Shown: positions 1 through 13,033, counted from the first letter of the stretch. The stretch is DNA of 64,000 bases from Laguncularia racemosa (GCA_037954665.1 JBBMOL010000021.1:124001-188000), one strand, 5' to 3'. Numbers and translations are program-made. Notes: generated from the letters alone by a model not told the origin.

Positions 1-2545
1 GTGCAAGTTGTTCCAAAGAAAGGTAGCATGATTGTTGTGCCTAATAAAAAGAACAAACTTATTCTTATGAGGACAATCTTAGGCTATAGAGTATGCATAG
101 AGTACTATAAGCTGAATGATATAACTTGAGAAGATCATTTCCCCCCTTCCATTTATTGATTAAATGATTGAGAGGTTAGTTGGACATACTTATTATCGCT
201 TCCTAGATGAGATGTCCAAATATTTACAAATCCCCACTGATCTAGAAAATCAAGAAAAGATGATGTTCACATGTCCATTTGGAACTTTGACCTATCATCA
301 TATGCTATTTAGATTGTGCAATGCCCTAACTACCTTTTAGAGATGCATGATGGCAATATGGTTGGAGAAAGTATGAAAGTGTACATGGACAATTTCTCTA
401 TTTTTGGGAATTCTTTTAAGGAATGTCACCACCATTTAGAACTAGTGTTGCAATGCTATGAGGATACTAATCTGGTATTAAATTGGGGAAAATGCCATTT
501 TTTGGCATGAGAAGGAATAGTCTTAGGCCATAAAATCTCCAAAAGGGTCATTGAGGTAGATGATGCAAAGATTAAAGCTATTTTTAAGTTGCCACCACCA
601 TCATCAGCGAAATCCATTCAAAGTTTTCTTAGCCACATAGGATTCTATCGACGACTCATCAAAGACTTCTCAAAAATCATAAAGCCAATGATAAATCTTT
701 TGGAGAAGGATGTTCCTTTTGAATTCACCCAAGAGTGCATAGAGGCTTTTAAATTACTTAAGTGAAGGCTCACAAATGCCCCCATCATGGTAACACTGGA
801 TCAGAACCTCCCATTCAAAATAATGTGCAACACTAGTGACTCGGCAGTTGGTGCTTTATTAGGGCAATGGAGGGATAAATATTTTCAACCCATCTACTAT
901 GTTAGCAAGACACTTACATTTGCATAAGAAAACTATATGACAATCGAGAAAGAACTACTTGCAATCATCTCTACTTTTGATAAATTCTAGCCTTATCTCA
1001 TATTATCTAGGGTCATTGTGTAAACTAATCACTCTACTTTGAAGTTTTTATTGACAAAACAAGACACCAAGTCATGTCTCATTAGGTGGATTTTACTCCT
1101 TCAAGAGTTCAACCTTGAAATAAGGGATAAAAAGGGTGTGGAAAATTTGGCTGCTAATCATTTATTAAGGCTTGAAAATCACAAAAGTTAAATGAAGAGG
1201 ACATTATTGATGAATTCCTTATAGAATATTTACATGCTATATGCTTGGTGGAGGAAACTGATACACCCTAGTTTGTAGATATTGCCAATTATTTAGTGGC
1301 AAGAGTCATTCCTAAGGACATGAACTAGTAGAAAAAGAAAAAAATCTTTGTTGACTTGAAGTTTTACTTTTGGGAGGATCCATATTTGTTTATGGTATAT
1401 GCCGATCAAGTAATTAGAAGATGCATATCTCATGAAGAAGGGTGGAAAATTCTTTTCCACTACCACAACAGGCCTATAGGAGGACACTATAATGCCAATA
1501 GAACAACTAATAAAGTTTTAGAATCAGGTTTTTATTAGCCTTCATTATTTAGAGATGCCTAGAGTTACATAAGCCAATGTGATAGATATCAAAGAGTTGA
1601 AAATATCACTAAGAGGAATGAAATGCCACAATGATAAATATAGGAGTGTGAAGTTTTTTATGTTTGGGGTATTGACTTCATGGGACCATTTCTCATCTCC
1701 TTTGGCTAAAAGTATATATTTGTAGCAATAGAATACATGTCCAAGTGAGTAGAGGCACAAGTGTTGCTAACAAATGATGCTTGAATAGTTCTTAAGTTTC
1801 TAAAGAAGTTGTTCTCTAGATTTGGAACTCCACAAACACTAATTAGAGATAGAGGTACACACTTCTACAATACATAGATTGAAAGGGTGCTCAAAAATGG
1901 AGTTACACATAAGCTTGCTACCCCATACCACCTTTAGACAAATGAGCAAATGGAGGTATCTAATAGAGAATTGAAGTGTATATTAGAGAAATCTATTACA
2001 TACCATAAAAGGGAATGGGAGGAAAGGTTAGATGAAACCTTATGAGCATGTAGAACAACATACAAAACTCTACTTAAGTGTACCCCTTATAAGCTAGTCT
2101 ATGGAAAAGCTTGCCATCTTTTAATTAAGATCGAACACAAGGCCTATTGGGCAATCAAGAAGATGAATTTAGACTTAGAAAAGGTAGGGGGAAATAGAAA
2201 GTTGCAACTAAATGAGCTAAATGAATGGTGGTTGATGGCATATGATAACTTATTGCTATACAACGAAAGCGAAAAAAAAAATCATGACACTAGAATACAA
2301 TAGATAAAGCACTTCAAAGAAGGTGAACCCATCCTACTTTATAAGTCTAGGTTGAGGTTATTCTTATGAAAGCTCAATTCTCATTAGTTAGGTCCATTCA
2401 TAGTTAATCAAGTATTTCCATATGGGATTATCAAATTAGAGCATCTCGAAAAAGTAGTATTCAAGGTGAATGGATAATGACTCGAGCTATATTTGGCAAG
2501 CACAGAGGTTTTTGAAGATCACGAGGAACTAAAACTCCTTGCCAT
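1..2545 (+). pseudogene. Ty3/gypsy pol remnant (RT-RNase H-integrase), Athila/Tat type, cut by window edge
   Basis: Conceptual translation with stops ignored reads through a plant Ty3/gypsy pol. RT lies at about 1-720 (opening VQVVPKKG, then VCIEYYKLND and FTCPFGTLTYHHM), RNase H at about 760-1190, the integrase zinc region at about 1490-1620, and the integrase core from about 1665 (VWGIDFMGPF). The spacing and the QVVPKKG-type opening fit the Athila/Tat lineage rather than chromoviruses. Many in-frame TAG/TAA/TGA codons break it. The RT catalytic box at 382-393 reads YMDN instead of YMDD, so a metal-binding Asp is lost. gag, protease and the 5' LTR would lie left of the window. The polymerase cannot be functional. 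Confidence 0.9.
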
Positions 2546-3232
2546 AACAGCCTAAGATCCACCATCTCATTACGTCAAGCTAACAACAATAAATAAAGCA
2601 CTACATAAGAGCCACCTAAATTTTAACTTTTACTTTCTTCTTTTTTTATTTTTAATTTTCCTTAAAGAGTAATAGCACTCATCTTGAATTATGTTTTAGT
2701 TGCAAGAGGAATGAACTGGAAAGTTATAAAAAAAAAAAAAATCACATATGAGGTGTGATAAAGGGCGTATGACTTACTGTGTAGACAAGACACATTTAGA
2801 GATTACTACACCCTTTGCCATGGGGTGTATTGAAGGACATATGAGCTCCAATTTTCATTGATAAATCCATATGACCCTTGCCACAAGGCATATCTAAGGG
2901 CATGTGAACCTAGGTACTAAAATAAAGGAGCATACGCTCCTTGCTAAGGAGCGCATCTAAGGATGTGCATAAATAGGAGCATACAACCCTTGCCATAAGG
3001 CATATTCAAGATGAATTTAGGCACCAAGAGCCTACGCCCTTTGCTATGGGGCATAGTAATGGGCGCATAGAGATAAATTTATTCCTTACACTACCTAATT
3101 TTAATTTAAAATTTAAAATTTCAATTTCTAACCCCTTTCTATGTTAGAAGCCATGCATCCCATTTATAACATCTACAACATCTCTTCCCTCTTAAACTAT
3201 CATTTTCATTTAGCTTTCTCTTTCTCTACATT
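2546..3232 (+). repeat. Spacer between pol and downstream ORF, with degenerate palindromic minisatellite (about 2750-3075)
   Basis: This stretch carries no gene. From about 2750 to 3075 a core like CCTTGCCAYAAGGCATAT returns five times (near 2810, 2880, 2940, 2990 and 3030). Each core is a short inverted repeat, clearest in GCTCCTTGCTAAGGAGC near 2938-2954, spaced 40-70 bp apart with AT-rich sequence between. It sits in the pol-to-third-ORF spacer of the Athila-type element and is probably an old minisatellite of that element. Confidence 0.6.
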
Positions 3233-3360
3233 TTGCCTTCCAAAAAAGAATTTCATCCCTCTCCTTCTCTCCTTACCTTTCTCTTCCGTCTTCTACCTCT
3301 ACTCTATTCCTCTCCTCTAATCTTCTACATACATCACCTCAAATTATCATCCTCACCAAA

Positions 3361-4641
3361 ATGGCACAGAAGAAACAAGAACTTAAAAAGAGCAGCCGAT
3401 CTAAAGGTGCGAGTTCTAGTGGACCAATAAGGATTCCTTGTGCTCTCACTAAGGGAGCTACTAGAAAATATAAGGAGATGGATGCTAAAATGGAGTTTCA
3501 ACCAAATGCATATCTTGATTGGTAACTTCTCCAAGATTATGGTTTAACTAGGCAATTCGAGACTCTTGTCTAACCTAGCTTAGGAAAACTTGTTATCCAT
3601 AAAAAAAAAAGAGATATATAGAGAAGTTACCTTAGAATTTTTAGCGACCTTCAAATTGTTAAGGCTCAATTGGAATTTTAGTTTGCAAAATGAAGTGTCT
3701 TTCATCGCATTTGGAAAATGTTATGGCAGATCAATGACATAATTTTATGAATATATTGGTCTCTACTCATTTGATTTTATCTAATCAGATGAGTTCCAAT
3801 TCCTCTACACTTCTTAGCCAAAGGATTTAGCACATAATGATTTTTGGGCATCCATTGCAAGGAGAATTGTTTATGATCCATCACTATCAAGAGGTTCACA
3901 TTTGAAAAAGAAGAGTTATAAGATCCTCCATTCATTACTTGTCCACTCGCTGAATGGGAAAATGAATAGCATTGGAGTTGTTAGCCAATCGGATCTCTTT
4001 ATCATGTGGAGTGTTATTACTAGTCAACAAATCAATATCATAGTGGAGTTGGCATTCACATTCAAGTAACAAGCATAAGCTTCAAAGAAAGGTATCTTTT
4101 GTGGTGCCTATATCACAAGACTTCTTAGGAACATGATAAATTCCTAGAAGAACCTAAAGATGTTGTTTGGGAATCATACCCTATGATCGATATTGCACTT
4201 CGACAATGGGGAATATCAAAGATCGAAGGGGAAGATGATTCATCTAATGATGAGACTAAGGATAAACATACAAGAAAAATAGAGGAGCTTGCTAAGGAAG
4301 TAAAAAAGCTAAAGAAGAAAAACAAAAGCTTAAAAAAATATATTGGTTCTATAGTCGAGACTTTTGCAAAGAAGCTAAAAGTTAAGCTTCCTAATTGCCT
4401 TATTAGCTCCTCTAGTAGTGATGAGGAGGACACACTCGATCCTCGACATGAACAGACAAGACCCTTTCCAATGCTAACAACTGGACCTTCTAGAGCGGTC
4501 GGTGATAATGATGGTGAGGACCTTAAAAGAGTGATTGACACTTATATGGTAAAGGAAGAAATAGATGAAGCAAAAACAGGCACACCAAAAGAAGAGATGG
4601 AGGGAGCCACCAAGCAAGAGATTGATGAAGAGGATAACTAA
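3361..4641 (+). pseudogene. Athila-type third ORF downstream of pol (broken); intact C-terminal piece 4183-4641
   Basis: A Lys/Ser-rich start (MAQKKQELKKSSRSKGASSS) at 3361 runs to a TAG-type break near 3525. Translation then continues with stops and frame changes through a region resembling the N-terminal domain of ORFs found after pol in Athila elements. The last piece, 4183-4641, is open for 152 codons. It has a highly charged Lys/Glu heptad-like stretch at about residues 30-60 (probable coiled coil), a Ser/Asp/Glu cluster at about 75-85 and an acidic tail. The position, same strand and about 800 bp behind integrase, supports the assignment. Its function is unknown; in some Athila relatives this ORF has been compared with env. 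Confidence 0.55.
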
Positions 4642-4741
4642 CCCAAATCATGTTCTTTTCATATAGTTGTTTCCCTATTTTTTCTTCTTTTATGTATTTC
4701 CTTTCCTTTTCCTTTTGATGTAATTACTATCTATATGAACA

Positions 4742-4977
4742 AAATCAACTTTTACCTTGTGAATTCAATGTTGAGTTAGTTAGTAGAGATCTTTAGATTA
4801 CCTATTTGATAGATGCCTGTAGAAGGAACTTTACTTAGAAAAGAGGAGAGTAGAATTTTGTAAGGGCTTATATAGTATAAGGTTAAAAAATTCATATTAC
4901 TCCTACATAACCACACTATTACATAAATGCCCCATGAAATAAAATTTATTTATTTTCTTATTTTTCGATATTCTACA
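4742..4977 (-). repeat. Truncated 3' LTR of minus-strand gypsy element B
   Basis: This stretch aligns by eye with 21490-21720: both contain a TTACCTTRTGAATTCA-like start, the GGCTTATATAGTRTARGGTTAAAAA block and the AAATAAAATTTATTT block. On the minus strand it starts TGTAGAATATC, directly after a purine-rich tract at about 4978-4990. Only about 236 bp match; the rest of the roughly 1.87-kb LTR is missing or was displaced by the element to its left. Confidence 0.7.
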
Positions 4978-4990
4978 TCTTTCCCACTTT
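4978..4990 (-). other. Polypurine tract of gypsy element B
   Basis: Read on the minus strand, this is AAGTGGGAAAGA immediately before the TG that begins the truncated LTR, the expected place for plus-strand priming. Confidence 0.5.
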
Positions 4991-7900
4991 ACAAAAGCTT
5001 TCATCCTCGAAAGTTACCTAGATTTAGGAAGATTGTTACATATTTCCTTCACACCTCTTCTTCCATTTGCTAGGTTGCCTCACACTTCGTTTGGTTGGTC
5101 TATTTGACTTTAACATAGGGAATTGCTCATCTCGTCAATATTAGTTCTTTGGCATCAACTATCCTTATAGGTTATTCTATAGATGACAAATCCTGCTATA
5201 GATTTAGAGGCTCTAATGCAAATACTTGATCTAGATTTAGTATAAATTTCGTTAACATAGATATGTAGGACACATCATGTACTCCTTCTAAACTTGGCAA
5301 TAAAGATAACATGTACACCACATTACCAATCTTTTCTAGAACTTTAAATGGTCTAATATACCTTAGGTTTAACTTTCCTCTTAGACATAACTTAATTACC
5401 CCTTTAGTTAGAGAAATTTTCAATAGCACCTTATCTTTCACATGAAACTCTAAGGGATTTAGCCTCTTGTCAACATAGTTCTTTCGATAGTTTTAAGTTG
5501 TCTACATTCTTTATCTTATTAGCTTTGCTTTATCCACTGCTTCTTAGACCAACACTTGTCTTTCACCCACTTCATTCTAATGTAATTAGTATCCACATTT
5601 CCTACTACATAAGGCTTCATAAAGAGCCATTTGAATGGTTACCTAATAACTATTATTGTAAGCGAACTTAGCTAAAGGTGTGTGTTAATTCCAATTACCT
5701 CTAAAGTCCAACACATAAGATTTGAGTAAGTCCTCTAAGATCTGGATGGTCCTCTTAGATTATCCATCTGTTTGAGGATGAAAAGTGGTATTGAACTGCA
5801 GTTTTGTACCTAAAGCTTTATGTAAGCTACTCCAAAATCTACTTACAAACCATACATCTTTATCCAAGGTTATGGTTACTAATACTCCATGTAACCTTAT
5901 TATCTCTTATATATGCATTTTGGCTAGTTTCTCTAGTTTTTATCCCATGTTAACCAGCAAAAAGTGGGCAGACTCAGTCAACTAATCTACTATTACTCAC
6001 ATTGTATCCTATTTTTCTTTAGTTCTCAAGAGAGCCATTATAAAATCCATTGTTACATGTTTCCATTTCAACTCAAGTGCTAGGAGGGACTGCAATTCAC
6101 CAACTAGCCTCTAATATTCAATTTAAATCTACTAGCAAGTTAAGCACTTCGTTACATACTCAACTATCTCCCATTTAATGCTCTTCAATTAGTATTAACT
6201 CTTTAGGACTTTATATATCTTAGTACTTCCATGATATATTATATATCTAAAGTAGTGCACTTCTTTCATGATCTCTTTCTTCAACTCTACATTTCTCAGC
6301 ACACACAATGAAGTCTCATATCTCATAATACCATCTACATCAACATTAAATTCAGTCATCATAACTTATTCCACTTTAACCCTAATATCCTGTAATTATA
6401 TATCTTTAGCTTAGATAGCTTTAATATTTTCGACTAAGGTTATTTATATATGCAGGCTTTCTAATCTCATTCCAAATTCTCGTGTCATTATTTCTAACTC
6501 CAATCTATGCATGTCCTCTAATAAGTTACGTTAAGATGTAATCAAGGTAGTGATATTACCTTGTTTCTTTCTACTAAGAGCATTTCCCACCACATTTGCT
6601 TTTCCTGAATGATACTGGATTTCCATATCATAATCCTTAGTTAACTCTAACCATCTCCTCTAGCACATATTTAACTCCTTTTGAATGGAAATGAATTTTA
6701 AGCTCTTGTGGCCAGTGTTGCATATTTATCCATAAAGATAATTGCTCCACAATTTGAGTAATAATAGCATTACTACTAACTCTAGGTCTTGAGTTAAGTA
6801 ATTCCTTTCAAATAGCTTCAGCTATCTAGATGCATAAGCTATTACTTTGCTATCATGCATTAAAACACATCTTAGACCCTAAACTAATGCATCATTGGAA
6901 ATGGTGAACTCTTTTCTACTTTTAGGTAAAGCCAATACTAGAGCTAATACTAATTTCTACTTTAACTCCTGCAAGCATTCTTCACATTCATCATCCCAAA
7001 CAAACTTTACTACTTTTTATGTCAAGTGAATTAAGGAAGCTACTATGCTAGAAAACCTTTCAACAAACCTTCTATAATAACTAGCTAAACTTAGGAAGCT
7101 TTTGACTTCTATCATTGTCTTTAGTTTATGCTAGTCTACTACTGCTCTTACTTTTTCTTGGTCTATAAAAATCCCATCCTTACTCACTACATGACCTAAG
7201 AAAGTTACCTAATCCGGCCAAAACTTACACTTTTTAAACTTAGCATAAAGCTTCTTAACCTATAACCTGCCTAACACAAGCCTCAAATGTTCTTTGTAAT
7301 CTTTCTTATTTTTGGAATATATTAAGATGTCATCAATGAAGATAATCACAAACTTATCTAGGAAGTCCGTAAACACACTATTCATCTCCATAAAATGCAG
7401 GTGCATTAGACAACCTAAAAGGCATCACCAGAAATTCAAAATGCCCAAAACATGTTCTAAATGTTGTCTTCTGAATATCCTCTTTTGTTCCTCAATTGGT
7501 GGTATCCTAATCTTTGGTCAACTTTTGAGAATACCTAAGCTTCCTGTAATTAGTTAACAAGGTCATCGGTTTTAGGTTAGGGATACTTGTTTTTAATAGT
7601 GACCCTCTTCCACTCCCTATAATCTATATAGAGTCATATATTATTATCTTTCTTCTTAACAATTAAAACCAGTGCATCCTATGGAAACACACTATGTCTA
7701 ATGAAACCTTTGTCTTGCAACTCCTGCAATAGTGTCTTTAGCTTTACTAGTTTTGTAAGCACCATTTTGTATGGTTTCTTGGAGATTAGTGTTATACCTT
7801 GTACCACCTCATGCCATAGATTAAGCTCTATGCCCCTTACAAACCTCGTAGCCCTTAAGGCATTATCTACTCTTATTGTTTGAAGTAAAAACTTGATCAG

Positions 7901-8295
7901 GTGGTTCAACTTTGCCTCATACTCCTCAATTACCGTGTTAATAGTTACAATATGCTACCTCTATCCTATCTTTAATATTGCTAGTGAAATATTTCTCCTA
8001 AAATTGTTCCCTTAACCTCTACTAGTTGATGGGTGCTCTTACTAGCCAAGAGACATCAACCTATTAATCCACAACTGTTCCTTTCTTCATATAGACAGTG
8101 TAATTCAGTTTATTATCCTTCGATACCCTAAATGTAATAAATGTTTTCTTAATTTTTGTGATCTAGTGTTCAGTTTCTACTAAATCATCAACCCTTAGGT
8201 TAAACTCTTTTGTTAGCTTAACAAACATGCCTAACCTAAATTGATCTTTTACTCTCTTAATAAAAGCTATAATAATCTCAGCTCACTTAATGTAA
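4991..8295 (-). pseudogene. Ty3/gypsy gag-pol remnant, Del/Tekay-like chromovirus (element B)
   Basis: Reading right to left: gag fragments at about 8295-7800, RT at about 7790-7000, RNase H at about 7000-6550, integrase at about 6200-5450, and the integrase C-terminal domain at 5441-5196 (open reading with RGKLNLRYIRPFKVLEKIG and HDVSYISML, typical of Tekay-like elements). The RT box FIDD at about 7325-7350 is intact, but stops occur throughout. At 7909-7679 one open frame goes from gag-like residues (EYEAKLNHLIKF...RFVRGIELNL) straight into the RT N-terminus (ISKKPYKMVLTKL...LQDKGFIRHSVFP). The gag C-terminus, zinc knuckle and protease therefore appear deleted. A clear chromodomain was not identified. 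Confidence 0.85.
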
Positions 8296-9680
8296 TTTAC
8301 TTGAAAATAAAACTAAAGAAAAACTCTATTTTATTTTATTTTCTAAATATTTAGATTCACCACTAAACTAAGTTGGAAAATAAAATGAGTTAAGTTTAAT
8401 TGGATAGATTAACCTTAACTAACTGCCAATATGCAATTTTTTTTAAATATATATTTTAGAAAAATATTAACTAGAGAATTTGAGCTTAGGGGACTAACCT
8501 TTTAAAATCTAAATGGTTACTATGAATTATTTTTCTTTTCTTATGAAATTGAATTAAAGGCGGCCTTATCTAAATTCCCTTCATAATTACACATGAACAA
8601 CATAACATTTTTCAAGTAAACAGAATGTGAAACAAAACAATATACAATATAGAATTAAAATTTGTGTTATTCTTTTATTACAAATTAGTTATTTTATTTC
8701 TTACTCTATTTTTACTTTCTTATTTGAAAATAGGATTTGGAAAAAATATTGTTTACTTTTTTTATGATTGCCCCAAAGGTGTCTATATCCTCATTAATCA
8801 AGATTAAACTGATGTAGTTCTATTATTACAAAACTTTAATATGTTAGTTAATTTCATTTATGAAAACACGCTAAGTTTACATTTATTACCATTTTAGTTT
8901 TTATTTAGAAAAAATCTTGAAAGACCCTAACTTTTATTTTCCATTTTTGAAAATCCTAAAAGACCAAATTTTTTAAGACACTAAGTAAGGATTTTTATTT
9001 TTTGAAACCATGTATTTTCTAAGTGACAAAAAAAAAACTTTTTCTATTTTCTTTTTCAAAATAATATTTTGAGTGATAAAACCATTTCCTAGATAACAAA
9101 CTATTTATTATTTTTATTGTTTATTATTATTATTAAAAATAATAATTAGACTAAGGAACCTAATTGGCCTTAGGTGGTAGTTACATTACATCACTTGGAG
9201 TCTACACAATGGTTCCCTCTTAAAATGACCCTTATTTTATTTTAGTTATTATAATGACTATAGAAACATCAAAATATACTCATTAAGCATATCAAACATG
9301 CTAATGTGCTAAGTAAATATCCATCTTGCAAGCATAATTAATTATCATTCTAATTGACTAGCATGTTAGTAGCAAATATATATTAATGACAGCTTTTGCA
9401 AACAATTTCACTAAATAAACATATTGCATATTAATCATATTGGACATATCAACATAGCCTAATTAAATAACCAAATACAAATATCAACATATCAAACAAG
9501 TAAATATGTAAATAATGAAAATACCATCAAACATGAAATACTTTATTTAATATCAGATAGTCCTTACCAAATATGAAATTGCCACCAAGAAATACTATAA
9601 GGCCTATTGGGCTTATGTGCGTGACTTATACTAGGAATTAGAAATATGCAAGTCTAGTTAGAACATCTCAAAACTTGAAA
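8296..9680. other. Gene-free AT-rich stretch with an old Tat-type leader/LTR fragment (about 8420-9200)
   Basis: There is no reading frame of interest here. Around 8765-8880 the order TTGCCCCAAAGGTG, then AAACTTTAATATGTTAG, then TTATGAAA matches 61530-61640 (TTGCCCCAAATGGGTG, AAACTTTAATGTGTCGG, TTATGAAA), and a further ACCATTTTAGT block aligns. I read this as an older, eroded copy of the repeat family at the right end of the window, inserted between the gag and LTR of element B. The remainder, to 9680, is unassigned. Confidence 0.5.
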
Positions 9681-11251
9681 TGTAACAACTCGCCTCATGC
9701 TACAACTATTTAGTGACACATAAGGCTCTTAACCTACTTAATCACAATCAATCAAATAATCTTTCAACCATATTCATTTAACAAAAATTAACTCCATAGT
9801 ATTTACTCTAATTATCTCTATTCAAAATAGAATATGATAATCATAAATAAAATAACAATTACAACTTTTCCAATACATCATTAGTCTTCTCAATAAAGAC
9901 TAAATGTTCTAGCTACTCTCAAATAACTTTCCAAATCTTCATAATATTAACAATAATCTACTTGCTCTTCATTCTGATCAAAGTCTACCCCTAATCATAA
10001 AAGGAAACATCATTTGTATTTACAACTGAAAAAAAAAAGTTCCCATGAGAAGTGAGATAATGCCTAGTACATACTACCTACAAACACATGTGCATGATAA
10101 ATACATATTAGATTCACATGCATTCATAGGTAGTAGAAAAATATTAAACATGTTATTATCTTTACCTTAGCTCCATCAAACAACACATGAGTTCTCATAA
10201 CCTTACACATTGTAATTAATAGAAGTTTTATTAATATTTATATAATCTTATGCTTTTAGGATACTGCCACTACACACCCTACTACTACAGTACTAGAAAC
10301 TACCACTCTTAGCCCAAAACCCATGAGCCATCCTAAACATACCTAGATCATTTCATTGTGTGACTCCACTAGTGGCAACTTCGCACAGAGATTATTGGGG
10401 TGCTCCCTTGAGATCTACCACCACTGGCCCCTAAGTTAAGCCAAGCACAAACAACAACCAATTTATTTCCAAGTATTATTTAAGTTTGTTTTAATACTAC
10501 ACTACCAAGCACAAACCATAAATAGGATAGTCATGTACCTAAAGGAATTATTCTAATTTCATCAGAATAGCAACTATAAATCTTAGTATAACCTATTATA
10601 AAAGAACTAAACTTAGTACTAACTTACAATTCAACCCAAATTCACCTAGTTTATAATTCTAAGTGTTGGTTAATGATTCCCCTTCTCAATGGCTTTAGTT
10701 AAGGTAAAAAGACTCTTAGATTTGAGAAAAATTGAGAAAAAGGGAAGAAGAAACATTTTGGATGTGTTATAGAGTAACATAGTTGTGTATGCTACCATGT
10801 ACAGGTGTGCATGTGTAGGAACACGACCATGTACATTATTGTGTATCTTTTTGTACATCAGTCCTTTTGACATGCTCAACTACATCATTATGTACTTGGT
10901 CGTATATTTCAACATGGGCTAGTAGACGGACACATACCTAGCCATGCATTATGTGTTTCACACTTTCTATTCACTTTCACCATGAGGAAGTAGATAGCCA
11001 TGAACCTTGGCCATGTACCCCTCTAAATCTCACAAACTACTCAATTTTCCTTACAATTTATCCCCTTTTCCCATGCTAATCCTCACTAATCTCTTCCATA
11101 TTTCTAATCTAACATAGAAAGTTGTTTGATTTATAAAATTCAATATAAAAAGATCAATTTACTTGATTTGTTTCGCTTAATTGATTTCAAGATTGATCCA
11201 ACCAATTGTACCCTCAAATTTGCTAGTAGTTGATGTGTCCCAGCTATAACA
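9681..11251 (-). repeat. 5' LTR of gypsy element B, inner part (split by the copia insertion)
   Basis: Read on the minus strand, the LTR begins TGTAAAATATG at 21720, runs to 21419, is interrupted by the copia element, resumes at 11251 and ends at GTTGTTACA at 9681. Total length is about 1.87 kb, TG to CA. Near 10821-10858 it has a module (ACACGACCATGTACATTATT followed by GTGTATCTTTTTGTACAT) also seen in the solo LTR at 36317-36354. The inner boundary at 9681 is inferred from the TG/CA ends only; I see no iMet-type PBS beside it. Confidence 0.6.
11247..11251. repeat. Target-site duplication TAACA, left copy
   Basis: TAACA lies directly before the TGTTGG terminus of the copia element. The same five bases follow its other terminus at 21419-21423. 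Confidence 0.9.
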
Positions 11252-12712
11252 TGTTGGTCCCAATTAGATTAATCAAGAGGGGGGTGAATTGATTAATTAC
11301 TTAAAATTTCACTTTTTCGCGAATCAACTAAAACTCTTGACTAATAAAATCACGTGAATAACAATAATGAAGAACAATAATGTGCAGTAAATAAAAGTAG
11401 AGAAGAGTAGAATGCTCAGATATTTATAGAGGTTCCGCCTTCAGCGTCAGTCCTCTCTTCCAGCTCCACGCCGGGGTCCCGGTTGTCTATACCAGTTGTG
11501 TTTCACTATATCAACAAATCAAAGATACACAACACAAGCCTCTTTAAGGCAAAGTCTCACTGTTGAGTCTTTCTAGCTTCTTCACTAAGCTAATCACTCA
11601 ACTACAGTGATGAAACAACAAACAATTCCCTTTCCACGAAAGGAATCTCAACAACAACAACAATGAGGAATAACAAATTTCCTCTAGATCACATATATAT
11701 GTAAAATATTTGCTTGAAGATGCATGAATCTTTTCTTCTTGTGTGTATTTTTTTCTTTCAATAACGTTCCTTTTCTGTGTTTTTTTCAACGTTCTTCACT
11801 CCACATTTTCATTTGAATTAAACACTTTATATATGGAGAAAACGTAACGGCTACTTTCCATGTGATAATCTTGAATTTATTTTTGAATTTTCAATTCAAA
11901 AATAAGTTGGATTTGTTGAGGAAGATCTGCATTCGTGATATTCTTGATGAGGATAAGCTTGGATAATTAGTTTGACCGAGATCTTCTTTGGATATATCTC
12001 TTGGATCAAGTTTGTTGAAGATATCCCTCACATTGTGGAACCATATCTTGATATAACAACCATATCTCTTATCCTTATCTTTGTAACTGCTGGATCTCCC
12101 AAAATATAGTACAAATATCTAATTTTAAATCTGGATAAAACTTGTAAATCCTATATGATCTCACTTTATCATAAAATGAAATCTTTGAATAAAATCTTGT
12201 AAAACTTTATGTAAATTAAAAAAACCTTGATATAAAATCCAACTTTGGTAAAACACATCAAGTATGTTACCCAAAAATACTTGACACGTGGATCTAGGCC
12301 TTGAAATTTATTAAAACTATCGATATAAAATTTAGAACGTAATCTAGAAAAATTCGTAACAGACATGAAAGGTTCTGAAAGTGCTTCTGAAGCAAACCTG
12401 TTAACTGTCCTGAAGGTTTTGAAAGTGCTTCTGAAACGAACCTGTCAACTGTTCTCCTGTTATGAAGGTTCTAAAAGTGCTTCTGAAAGGTTACCACGAT
12501 AACTACGGATACACTACACAACTTTTGAAACACCTTCTATCAGAACAAAAATAGTCTTTATAACACTTTTGAAGGTTCTGAACAAGCTTCTGTCTCCTTG
12601 TTCAACTTTAGAAAAAATTACGTGCTATCTTAAACATTCGTTACACTTATTCCTCTTTTGTTAACATCAAAACTAAATTAGAGAACTTAACATTCTCCCC
12701 TTAACATCAACA
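11252..12712 (-). repeat. 3' LTR of the copia element
   Basis: Starts TGTTGGTCCC and ends ACATCAACA in plus-strand reading; matches 19957-21418 along its whole length. It contains a TATA box on the minus strand (11826-11834) and, at about 12366-12600, a run of GGTTCTGAAAGTGCTTCTGAA-like repeats. Confidence 0.95.
12366..12600. repeat. Short-interval repeats in the copia LTR (TTCTGAA-rich)
   Basis: The block GGTTCTGAAAGTGCTTCTGAA recurs three times at about 47-65 bp spacing, with further CTTCTGAAAC and GAAGGTTCTGAAC variants. The same series is in the other LTR at about 21073-21300. Many units are palindromic around TTCTGAA/TTCAGAA-like cores. This is typical of short repeats in the U3 of Sirevirus LTRs; possible enhancer role is inference. 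Confidence 0.65.
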
Positions 12713-12970
12713 TTCTCCCCCTTTTTGATGATAACAAAACACCATTAGATAATCAAAATATACACAACTTTCATGTTTAAGCATATATTCCTATAATAGA
12801 ATCTTAAGCACAATCGTGTTATTATAAACACATTGATCATAAGCACTCATAAGCAATATAGAATCATTATAAGCAATATTGATAGATATAATAGAATCAT
12901 TCTTCTCCTAACATCAACATTTACCATTCTCCCCCTTTTTGTTAACAGCAAAAGAGATATCTCCCCCTTA
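12713..12970 (-). other. Polypurine tract and its repeated copies
   Basis: On the minus strand AAAAAGGGGGAGAA (12713-12726) abuts the 3' LTR. A second copy lies at about 12928-12942, preceded like the first by an ACATCAACA-like string, and a partial third (AAGGGGGAGA) at about 12960-12970. Multiple polypurine motifs before the 3' LTR are a known Sirevirus feature. Confidence 0.8.
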
Positions 12971-13033
12971 AACGATGCATAAAAGATAACAAAAGTCTTT
13001 TACAAGTTGATTTGAAAACAAAATTTAAAAGAA

